From contig CAIYPH010000074.1 in NCBI GenBank assembly GCA_903928045.1, forward strand, positions 1-5,432: a stretch of DNA of 5,432 nt, in the 5' to 3' direction. Numbering within the stretch: position 1 is the first letter of the stretch; each line of letters starts with the position of its first letter. Positions 1 through 5,390 of this stretch are shown piece by piece. The notes below the pieces were generated by a model, which saw only the letters and a list, made by a program, of their open reading frames with translations, was not told the DNA's origin and did not search any database. Source of the stretch: an uncultured Rhodospirillales bacterium. GTDB taxonomy: Bacteria > Pseudomonadota > Alphaproteobacteria > Acetobacterales > Acetobacteraceae. The position numbers were made by a program, and so were the translations under genes.

Positions 1-2
1 GA

Positions 3-149
3 CGTCGCGAGTTCACGCTGCCCAATGGCGAAACCCGGATGTTCCTCGCCGACGGGGACGAAATCACTTTCCGCGCCCAGGCCGCGCGGCTTGGCTTCGC
101 CCAAATCGGCTTCGGCCCTTGTCGCGGCACGGTGCTACCGGCACGGTGA
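3..149 (+). CDS. fahA: fumarylacetoacetase, C-terminal end (5' part outside window)
   Basis: Only the last 48 codons lie in the window; the frame is open from the window edge to a TGA at 147-149. The tail shows two hallmarks of the fumarylacetoacetase C-terminus: an FLADGDEITFRA segment (family pattern FLxDGDExxxR) and the ending IGFGPCRGTVLPAR, close to the usual IGFGxCRGxVLPA. Known role: fumarylacetoacetase is a cytoplasmic, metal-dependent C-C bond hydrolase. It splits fumarylacetoacetate into fumarate and acetoacetate, the last step of tyrosine/homogentisate degradation. Its catalytic residues lie upstream and cannot be checked here. The peptidase gene begins 41 nt downstream on the same strand with no hairpin between them, so they may share a transcript. 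The match is short but distinctive. Another FAH-fold hydrolase is less likely, because the CRGTVLPA ending is typical of the true enzyme. Confidence 0.85.
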   Translation, partial: RREFTLPNGETRMFLADGDEITFRAQAARLGFAQIGFGPCRGTVLPAR

Positions 150-179
150 GTGCGTATCCAAGCTCAACCACCGCTGCCC

Positions 180-184
180 AGGAG
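180..184 (+). promoter_or_regulatory. ribosome binding site of the M14 peptidase gene
   Basis: AGGAG lies 6 nt before the ATG at 191, which is ideal spacing. It decides the start. The same frame is open further upstream to a TTG at 119, but that extension overlaps the fumarylacetoacetase end and has no ribosome binding site. Confidence 0.75.
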
Positions 185-190
185 TGCCGC

Positions 191-1903
191 ATGACCACCC
201 TGCTCGACATCGCGCTTCCCCGCACGCTCGACACGCTGGTCGACCGCCTCTCGGGCGGGTCCCATCGCGGCCATCGCGTCGAGGCCTGGTTGTTCGACAA
301 CCAGGCCGCGCGGCGTGTGGCCGAGGCGCGGCTGGCGGCGGTGGGCGTGAGTGCACGGGTTCGCAGCGCCTATAAGCCTTTGGTCCACGCCTTCCTCGAG
401 GAAGTGCCAACCACCGGCCCGGTCAGCATCGCCTTGCCGAACCATCCGGCGGCTCCGGCCAAGCGCTTTCGCCTCGAGGCGTATCCGCTCGCCGGCATGA
501 TCGCCGGGCCGATCAGCTTCACCGCGGGCGATCAGCCCCTCACCTATACCGTCACCACGGGGGGGGCAGCGCTATCCGTCTTCGCCCCCAACGCCCTGCG
601 GCCGGACCATCTCGGCACGCCCAACCTCACCCCGTGCGGGTGGCTGCGGATCACCGATGCGGACGGCGTGGTGCTGACCGACGAACCGCTGGAGACCGAG
701 TACGAAGCCCTCTTCCGCACGGTGATGGCGACGCTGGCCGCCCATCCCTGGCCGGCCAGCGCGCCCTACTTCGAGGTGCTGGCGATCACCGCGAGTATCC
801 CAGGCATCGAGCGGCCGCTGCCGTACGGGGACGAGGTGATCAGCACGGCCGAGGCGCTGCACGAGGATTTCTATTTCGCCATCAACGAACTCTTCAAGCA
901 ACGCGCGGGGCTCGCGGCCGGCGATCGGACCCTGCAACCCGGGCAGATCGTGCCGGATATCATGATCGAGGACGGCCCGGCCCGGCTCACCATGACCCTC
1001 CAGCCCCATACCGGCGATCGCCCGGTGCTGCATGGCCCGGCGACGCTCGAGGATGCCGATCGGCCGCTCACGCCGGCGCAGATCGCGGCGCGGACCGATG
1101 CGCTCGGGGGCGGGCGGCACGACATCACCTCCGTCCAGGGGCGTCCGCTGCTCGCCCGCATCTTCGACGGCGAGGGCCCTGCCCTGCTGCTTTCGGCCGG
1201 GCAGCACGCCAACGAGACCTCGGGACCGGTCGGCGCGCTTCGCGCGGCGGAGATGCTGCGTGGGACCAACCAGCGCTTCGCCCTGATCCCCTGCGAAAAC
1301 CCCGACGGCTACGCGCTGCATCACCAACTGCGGGCCCGCAATCCGCGCCATATGCACCACGCCGCCCGGTATTCCGCGCTGGGCGATGACGTTGAGGCGC
1401 GCACCAAGCCGCCGTTGTACGAGAAGGCCGCGAGGCTGGCCCTCATCGAGGCGACCGGGGCGCGGATGCATCTCAATTTGCACGGCTACCCCGCCCATGA
1501 ATGGACCCGTCCGCTCTCCGGCTATTTGCCGGCCGGGTTCGATCTATGGACCATCCCGAAGGGCTTCTTCCTCATCTTCCGCCACCTCCCGGGCCTCGTT
1601 CATACCGCGCGGCCATTCCTCGAGGCGCTCACCGGGCGTCTCGCGGAGGACCCCGCCTTGGCCGCGTTCAACGCCACCCAGCTCGCCACCTGGGGCGCCC
1701 ATGCCGAGGAGGTGCCGTTCCCGGTGATCAACGGCATCCCCTGCCAAATCACCGAAACCGAGCGGCAGACCACGCCGTATCAGATCATCACGGAATATCC
1801 CGACGAAACCATCTATGGTGACGCCTTCCGGCTCGCCCATACGACCCAGATGCGGACCGTGCTGCATACCGTGCAGCTGATGCGGGCGGGGATGCTGGGG
1901 TAA
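191..1903 (+). CDS. M14-family zinc carboxypeptidase-like protein (570 aa)
   Basis: This is a predicted zinc metallopeptidase of the M14 (carboxypeptidase) family. The metal site is visible. QHANE supplies His339 and Glu342 (the HxxE pair), followed by ENPDGY at 369-374, a common M14 signature. HLNLHG at 427-432 supplies the third ligand, most likely His431. TEYPDE holds Glu535, the likely general base. NPRH just after ENPDGY may play the part of the substrate-binding Asn-Arg pair. The M14 domain thus fills roughly residues 325-570. The first 320 or so residues match nothing I recognise and form an unusually long N-terminal part. There is no signal peptide or membrane segment, so it should be cytoplasmic and may act on imported peptides or amide-type conjugates; the substrate is unknown. 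The start is set by AGGAG 6 nt upstream. The gene follows fumarylacetoacetase by 41 nt and runs almost directly into the aldo/keto reductase. A run of eight G at 559-566 lies inside the frame. The family call is firm, the exact reaction is not. Confidence 0.85.
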   Translation: MTTLLDIALPRTLDTLVDRLSGGSHRGHRVEAWLFDNQAARRVAEARLAAVGVSARVRSAYKPLVHAFLEEVPTTGPVSIALPNHPAAPAKRFRLEAYPLAGMIAGPISFTAGDQPLTYTVTTGGAALSVFAPNALRPDHLGTPNLTPCGWLRITDADGVVLTDEPLETEYEALFRTVMATLAAHPWPASAPYFEVLAITASIPGIERPLPYGDEVISTAEALHEDFYFAINELFKQRAGLAAGDRTLQPGQIVPDIMIEDGPARLTMTLQPHTGDRPVLHGPATLEDADRPLTPAQIAARTDALGGGRHDITSVQGRPLLARIFDGEGPALLLSAGQHANETSGPVGALRAAEMLRGTNQRFALIPCENPDGYALHHQLRARNPRHMHHAARYSALGDDVEARTKPPLYEKAARLALIEATGARMHLNLHGYPAHEWTRPLSGYLPAGFDLWTIPKGFFLIFRHLPGLVHTARPFLEALTGRLAEDPALAAFNATQLATWGAHAEEVPFPVINGIPCQITETERQTTPYQIITEYPDETIYGDAFRLAHTTQMRTVLHTVQLMRAGMLG

Positions 1904-1919
1904 CATGATGGGGGTTTCA

Positions 1920-2936
1920 ATGATGTATCGCTCTCTCGGGCAAAGCGGATTGCGGGTTTCTCCGTTGTGTCTCGGCACGATGAATTTCGGCGGGCCGACA
2001 GACGCCGGCGAGGCGGGGCGGATTATCGGCATGGCGGGGGAGGCGGGGGTGAATTTCCTCGATACCGCCAATGTCTACACGGGCGGGCGGTCGGAGGAGA
2101 TTGTCGGGGCGGCGATCCGGGGCGAGCGGTCGCGCTGGGTGTTGGCGACCAAGGTGAACGGGGCGACGGGGGCGGGGCCAAACGAGCGAGGGTCTTCGCG
2201 GGCGGCGATCATGGCGGCGGTTAGGGCGAGCCTGGCGCGGCTCGGGACGGATTACATCGACGTCTACTATCTCCACCGCGAGGATTTGGAGACCCCGCTG
2301 GCGGAATCGGTGCGGGCGATGGCGGATCTGCAGCGGTCCGGGGCGATCCGCTATTTTGCGGTGTCCAACCATAAATCCTGGCGGATCGCGGAGATCTGCC
2401 GGATTTGCGACGAATTGGGCATCGATCGGCCGGTGGCGAGCCAGCCCTACTACAACGCGATGAACCGCACGCTGGAGATCGAGCATCTGCCGGCCTGCGA
2501 TTATTTCGGGCTTGGCGTGGTGCCGTACAGCCCGGTGGCGCGCGGGGTGTTGACGGCGAAATACGATCCCGACGCGCCGCCGCCCAATGACAGCCGGGCG
2601 GCGCGGCAGGACCGGCGGATTTTGCAGACCGAGATGCGCCGGGAATCGATGGTGATCGCGCAGATCCTGCGGGCCCATGCGGAGGCGCGGGGGATCACGC
2701 CCGGGCAGTTCGCCACCGCCTGGGTGTTGAACAACCGCATCGTCACCTCGGTGATCGCGGGGCCGCGGACGGAGGCGCAGATGGCGGATTATCTCGGGGC
2801 GCTCGACTACCGCTTCACCGCCGAGGACGAGGCGCTGGTCGATGGGCTGGTGCCGCCCGGCCATCCCTCGACGCCGGGCTATACCGACCCGACCGACCCG
2901 GTGCTGGGGCGGCCGGTGCGCGGGGCGGCGATTTGA
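1920..2936 (+). CDS. aldo/keto reductase (338 aa)
   Basis: NADPH-dependent aldo/keto reductase with a TIM-barrel fold, predicted to interconvert aldehydes or ketones and alcohols in the cytoplasm. The beginning MMYRSLGQSGLRVSPLCLG is typical. The catalytic tetrad is complete: Asp48 and Tyr53 in FLDTANVY, Lys78 in ATKV and His119 in YYLHRED. The cofactor phosphate-binding stretch near the end is IAGPRTEAQ (279-287). Length is normal for the YajO/general-stress-protein type, which usually has about 310-350 residues. Start choice: ATGs lie at 1905, 1908, 1920 and 1923. I prefer 1920 because GGGGG at 1910-1914 sits 5 nt before it and the family motif begins there; 1905 would add five residues. 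The first ATG is 1 nt after the peptidase stop, suggesting translational coupling. Codons favour G in third position (gcg, ggg, cgg), whereas the peptidase gene favours C. The substrate cannot be read from the sequence. Confidence 0.93.
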   Translation: MMYRSLGQSGLRVSPLCLGTMNFGGPTDAGEAGRIIGMAGEAGVNFLDTANVYTGGRSEEIVGAAIRGERSRWVLATKVNGATGAGPNERGSSRAAIMAAVRASLARLGTDYIDVYYLHREDLETPLAESVRAMADLQRSGAIRYFAVSNHKSWRIAEICRICDELGIDRPVASQPYYNAMNRTLEIEHLPACDYFGLGVVPYSPVARGVLTAKYDPDAPPPNDSRAARQDRRILQTEMRRESMVIAQILRAHAEARGITPGQFATAWVLNNRIVTSVIAGPRTEAQMADYLGALDYRFTAEDEALVDGLVPPGHPSTPGYTDPTDPVLGRPVRGAAI

Positions 2937-2974
2937 TTACGAATTAGCAACAAATAGGGCGCGCGTTTCCCCGC
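2920..2974. other. imperfect inverted repeat across the convergent gene junction
   Basis: ATTTG (2931-2935) pairs with CAAAT (2951-2955) around a 15-nt loop. Further out, GCGGGG (2920-2925) can pair with CCCCGC (2969-2974) after mismatches. The core is a very AT-rich pocket of about 26 nt in GC-rich surroundings, and both stop codons lie in it. There is no U-tract in either direction, so a bidirectional terminator role is only a possibility. Confidence 0.25.
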
Positions 2975-3449
2975 CCGCCGGATCGCGTTTGCAAAACGGG
3001 ACCGGCGCCGGACGCCAGCGTGGCGCGAAATCGCGGGCGATGAACGCCAGGCGCGGGACGCGCGCGGGCGGATTGCGGGGGGTGACGGACGGATCGCGCG
3101 GGAGCGGAGCGGCTGCCATCGGCGCGCGATGCGCGGAGTCCCGGCGCGGGTGCGCGGGCGCGGCTTCCCGGTGGGCGGGCGGGCGGGCGCGATCGGGGGA
3201 GCGCGGGATGGGCGCAGGGGCGGCCGGATCTTCCTGCGGGGGGAGGCCCGCGGCGATGCGTTGCATGAGGGCGGTGAAGTCGCGGGAGAACGTGCGGAGC
3301 CACAGACGCAGCGCGCGGCCGCCGGGCAGGAAGCACCACCACCATGCGCCGCCGCCGATGGACTCGACGATCCGCGCCACCAGCTCGGCCAGACGCAGCG
3401 CCACCTGGGGCGCTGCGTCGGGCTCGGGGGATGTGGGGGTGATGTTCAT
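2937..3449 (-). CDS. small Pro/Arg-rich protein of unknown function (170 aa)
   Basis: I do not recognise a named family. Two predicted helices come first: residues 15-31 (QVALRLAELVARIVESI, amphipathic) and 45-68 (RALRLWLRTFSRDFTALMQ and following). Between them is a GGG linker with three consecutive tryptophans (AWWWCF, 36-40 plus neighbours). Residues 70-133 are a low-complexity, probably disordered Pro/Ala/Arg tail, followed by a conserved-looking basic end (RLAFIARDF, then APRWRPAPVPFCKRDP). There is no signal peptide or clear membrane span. Reality is supported by strong C/G third-position bias in this frame, by exact abutment with the reductase stop, and by a promoter-like sequence at its start. 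I chose the ATG at 3449 because a TATGAA -10 box ends 6 nt before it, as for a leaderless message. A GTG at 3467 preceded by AGGA (complement of 3474-3477, 6 nt away) would add six residues, and an ATG at 3509 would add twenty. From memory, similar short Pro/Arg-rich proteins occur in Acetobacteraceae, but I could not check this. Confidence 0.6.
   Translation of the reverse strand: MNITPTSPEPDAAPQVALRLAELVARIVESIGGGAWWWCFLPGGRALRLWLRTFSRDFTALMQRIAAGLPPQEDPAAPAPIPRSPDRARPPAHREAAPAHPRRDSAHRAPMAAAPLPRDPSVTPRNPPARVPRLAFIARDFAPRWRPAPVPFCKRDPAGGETRALFVANS
3173..3188 (+). repeat. (GGGC)4 tandem repeat, G-quadruplex motif
   Basis: Four perfect GGGC units give four G-triplets separated by single-C loops, the tightest class of quadruplex-forming sequence. 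It lies on the plus strand, which is the template strand of the minus-strand small gene, where it encodes part of the ARPPAH segment (about residues 88-93). The motif is seen directly. Folding and any effect on transcription are inferred. Confidence 0.6.
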
Positions 3450-3455
3450 GATGCG

Positions 3456-3484
3456 TTCATAGACCACGTTCGATCCTATGGCAA
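3456..3484 (-). promoter_or_regulatory. candidate promoter of the small Pro/Arg-rich gene
   Basis: On the minus strand TTGCCA (complement of 3479-3484) and TATGAA (complement of 3456-3461) are separated by exactly 17 nt, close to the sigma-70 consensus. The -10 box ends 6 nt before the ATG at 3449, so transcription would begin at or next to the start codon and give a leaderless mRNA. Spacing and hexamers are seen directly; activity is inferred. Confidence 0.4.
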
Positions 3485-3492
3485 GAGTTTTT

Positions 3493-3521
3493 TTGCTCTC
3501 ATGCGTCATATTTCCTATTTT
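3493..3521 (+). promoter_or_regulatory. candidate promoter of the tannase-family gene
   Basis: TTGCTC (3493-3498) and TATTTT (3516-3521) lie 17 nt apart in an AT-rich patch between divergent genes. This would start transcription near 3528 and give a leader of roughly 90 nt before the ATG at 3622. The match to sigma-70 hexamers is moderate. The patch is the only AT-rich stretch upstream of the gene. Confidence 0.3.
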
Positions 3522-3610
3522 TCTCGCCACCCCGTCCGCGACGTCGAGACCATGGCCGCCTATGCGGACTCCGGCGGGCATGCGAAGCTCGCGCCAACAG
3601 AATTGTCCGG

Positions 3611-3615
3611 GGAGG
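3611..3615 (+). promoter_or_regulatory. ribosome binding site of the tannase-family gene
   Basis: GGAGG lies 6 nt before the ATG at 3622, a near-perfect Shine-Dalgarno. It fixes the start there rather than at the in-frame ATG at 3478, which would bury the signal peptide 48 residues inside the protein. Confidence 0.85.
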
Positions 3616-3621
3616 ATCACC

Positions 3622-5229
3622 ATGCGCATCGGAGTGGCGGCGTTCGGCCTGGCGTTGGGGCTGCTGGCGAACACGGCGCGGGCGGCGCCGAATTGCGCGG
3701 CTGACGCGCTGAACGCGCTCCACGTGCCGGACCTGACCGTCACCGATGCCAATCCGGTAGCCGCTGCCGGCGCGGTGCCGGCGTTTTGCGAGGTGCGGGG
3801 GACGGTGGTGACCAAGGGCGCGGGGGTGGCGGATGGGCTGGCGCGCTTCGCCATGCAATTGCCTGCCGCCTGGCAGCAGCGCTTCCTGTTCTTCGGGGTC
3901 GGCGGCAATGCGGGCAATCTGACGCCGGCGACCAATGCGACGGACCGGGCCGCGGCGCTCGGCAAGGGCTACGCGACCATCGTGACCGATACCGGGCATG
4001 TCGGCGACGGCACCACGGCGAAATGGACGGTGGGGCCGGACGGCAAGCCTGACATGCCGAAGCGGATCGATTTCTTCCATCGCGCGGCCCATAACGTCAC
4101 CATCGCCGGGAAGCTGCTGGCCCAGGCGTACTACGCCGCGAAGGTGGAGCACGCCTATTTCGACGGCTGCTCGACCGGCGGACGGATGGCGCTGATGGAG
4201 GCCGAGCGCTACCCCGAGGATTTCGATGGGGTGATTTCCGGCGATCCGATGATGAGCTTCAACACCTATACCGCCCGCGCCGTGGTTCAGCAGGCGGCGC
4301 TGTCATCGCCGACGGCCTATATCCCGGAGGCCACGCTGACGGCGATCGACGCGCGGGTGACGGCGCAGTGCGACGCGCGCGATGGCGCCAAGGACGGGCT
4401 GGTGCAGAACCCGGCCGCCTGCCCGATCCGCGCCGAGGACCTGCTGTGCCGGCCGGGCGAGACCCAGGCCTGCCTCACCGCCGACCAGGTCAAGGTGATG
4501 AAAGCCTATACTTCGCCGTTCAAGGACAGGCGCGGCAAGGTGGTGTTCGGGCCCTGGGCGATCACCAACCTGTCGGGCGCGCAGGGGGTGGCATATAATG
4601 TGACCGGCCGGGCGGCGCCGAATCTCGCCGATCTGGTGGCGCCGTGGAAGGCCGACCCCGCCCAGGCGCCGCGCTCCTGGGCGCTGGTGCAGGAAATGGT
4701 GACCTACTGGCTCAACCTCGGGCCGACCGCGAAAGTGACGGACCTCGACCTCGACCCGCGGACCAATACCGTGGGCGACAAAATGGTGGCGATGATGAAC
4801 GCCACATACGCCGAGGGAAACGCGCGCGACCCGGCGAAGCTGAAGAGCTTCATCGCGCAGGGGCGCAAGCTGATCATCTATCACGGCACCAGCGACCCCT
4901 CGATCCCCGCCTCGCAGTCGATCGCGTTCTATCGCGAGCTCATGGCATTGAACAAAGGTCTGGCGCGGACCCAGGCCAATGTGCGGCTGTTCCTGGTGCC
5001 GGGCATGCACCATTGCAGCGGCGGCATCGGGCCGGACCAGTTCGACACGCTCTCGGCGCTGGAGGCCTGGGCGGAGCGCGGCAAGCCGCCACAGGCGATC
5101 CAGGCGAGCACGCGGATGCTGAGCCCGGTGGAACATCATCTGCCGCTGTGCGCCTATCCGCAGCAGGCGAAGTATCGCGGGAAGGGCGAGCTGAACGATC
5201 CGGCGAACTGGCGCTGCACTTCGGGCTGA
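3622..5229 (+). CDS. secreted tannase/feruloyl esterase family hydrolase (535 aa)
   Basis: Alpha/beta-hydrolase of the tannase/feruloyl esterase family (PF07519 type), which cleaves ester bonds to aromatic acids. A Sec signal peptide is clear: Met-Arg, a hydrophobic stretch (residues 3-17), and likely cleavage after Ala21 (TARA|AP), so the enzyme works in the periplasm or outside the cell. The catalytic triad is complete: Ser184 in GCSTGGR, Asp425 in HGTSDP and His464 in GMHHCSGG. Cys183 and Cys465 flank Ser and His and form the CS-D-HC disulfide known from the family. All ten cysteines fit five disulfides: 25-56, 183-465, 250-267, 276-284 and 510-532. The lid domain (about 190-415) carries the calcium-site-like stretch CDARDGAKDGLV (250-261). 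Length is slightly short for the family (about 520-600). The substrate (gallate, ferulate, MHET or another aromatic ester) depends on lid residues I cannot assign. The gene is divergent from the small Pro/Arg-rich gene and is followed by AT-rich palindromes. Confidence 0.93.
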   Translation: MRIGVAAFGLALGLLANTARAAPNCAADALNALHVPDLTVTDANPVAAAGAVPAFCEVRGTVVTKGAGVADGLARFAMQLPAAWQQRFLFFGVGGNAGNLTPATNATDRAAALGKGYATIVTDTGHVGDGTTAKWTVGPDGKPDMPKRIDFFHRAAHNVTIAGKLLAQAYYAAKVEHAYFDGCSTGGRMALMEAERYPEDFDGVISGDPMMSFNTYTARAVVQQAALSSPTAYIPEATLTAIDARVTAQCDARDGAKDGLVQNPAACPIRAEDLLCRPGETQACLTADQVKVMKAYTSPFKDRRGKVVFGPWAITNLSGAQGVAYNVTGRAAPNLADLVAPWKADPAQAPRSWALVQEMVTYWLNLGPTAKVTDLDLDPRTNTVGDKMVAMMNATYAEGNARDPAKLKSFIAQGRKLIIYHGTSDPSIPASQSIAFYRELMALNKGLARTQANVRLFLVPGMHHCSGGIGPDQFDTLSALEAWAERGKPPQAIQASTRMLSPVEHHLPLCAYPQQAKYRGKGELNDPANWRCTSG

Positions 5230-5255
5230 GTGGGGTTTGAGGGGGAAGGGAGGGT

Positions 5256-5279
5256 GTTCTTTTTGTGAACAAAAAGAAC
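5256..5279 (+). terminator. perfect inverted repeat 1, possible terminator of the esterase gene
   Basis: GTTCTTTTTGT and ACAAAAAGAAC form an 11-bp perfect stem around a 2-nt centre (GA), 26 nt after the esterase stop. The position suits transcription termination. However, the stem is AT-rich with its T-run inside the left arm, and A-runs rather than a U-tract follow, so it is not a textbook intrinsic terminator. It could also be a protein-binding dyad or a repeat element. Confidence 0.45.
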
Positions 5280-5295
5280 CAAAAAACTTTTTGGT
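5278..5295 (+). repeat. perfect inverted repeat 2, overlapping repeat 1
   Basis: ACCAAAAA and TTTTTGGT form an 8-bp stem around AC. The left arm shares two bases with repeat 1, and AAAAAG (5271-5276) could instead pair with CTTTTT (5287-5292), so alternative folds compete. It may act with repeat 1 as part of a termination region. Confidence 0.45.
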
Positions 5296-5304
5296 CCATC
5301 CATG

Positions 5305-5353
5305 CCGTTGGCGTACACCCCGCGAATAGGTGGGAGCAGCACACACCAAACGG
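5305..5353. other. weak outer stem between the palindromes
   Basis: CCGTTGG (5305-5311) pairs with CCAAACGG (5346-5353) with one bulged A, and inside it CACC (5316-5319) pairs with GGTG (5329-5332). The stretch has no credible reading frame. The pairing is imperfect and may be chance. Confidence 0.2.
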
Positions 5354-5366
5354 TTAGATGTTTTTT

Positions 5367-5390
5367 GCTTCTTTTTTTCAAAAAAGAAGC
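5367..5390. terminator. perfect inverted repeat 3, possible bidirectional terminator
   Basis: GCTTCTTTTTT and AAAAAAGAAGC form an 11-bp perfect stem around a 2-nt centre (TC). It is built like repeat 1: a GC-containing foot with T-run and A-run arms. It is preceded by six T and followed by GC-rich sequence, so on neither strand does a U-tract follow the stem. A terminator between convergent genes or a recurring intergenic element are the two likely readings. Confidence 0.4.

Noticed and set aside
119..190. TTG-initiated extension of the M14 peptidase gene
   Set aside because: It overlaps the fumarylacetoacetase end, lacks a ribosome binding site and adds a sequence without family character; the ATG at 191 has AGGAG at 6 nt.
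572..1498. 308-codon open frame on the minus strand within the peptidase gene
   Set aside because: Shadow of the real gene in GC-rich DNA; no recognisable domain, while the plus strand has all M14 motifs.
1917..2864. 315-codon open frame on the minus strand opposite the aldo/keto reductase
   Set aside because: Arg/Pro/His-rich shadow; the reductase frame has the full catalytic tetrad.
3332..3346. CACCACCACCAT run resembling a His tag
   Set aside because: It is the complement of the TGG codons for the triple tryptophan in the minus-strand protein; nothing suggests vector sequence.
3481..3500. AGAG/CTCT flanking a T-run as a terminator hairpin
   Set aside because: Only a 4-bp stem, and it sits between divergent genes where no transcript should end; better explained as the AT-rich promoter patch.
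3478..3621. 48-residue N-terminal extension of the esterase, with a hydrophobic start
   Set aside because: It would place a perfect signal peptide inside the protein and ignore the GGAGG before 3622; the stretch is better read as a divergent promoter region.
3129..3704. Plus-strand open frame through the small gene and into the esterase start
   Set aside because: Gly/Arg/Ala-rich low-complexity translation without a ribosome binding site, overlapping better supported genes on both sides.
3450..3965. Upstream extension of the minus-strand small gene to 342 codons
   Set aside because: It runs antisense through the esterase start and signal peptide; the likely promoter and the change in composition place the start at 3449-3467.
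4303..5349. 348-codon open frame on the minus strand within the esterase gene
   Set aside because: Its Arg/His-rich composition is typical of antisense to GC-rich coding DNA; the plus strand has the triad and all disulfide cysteines.
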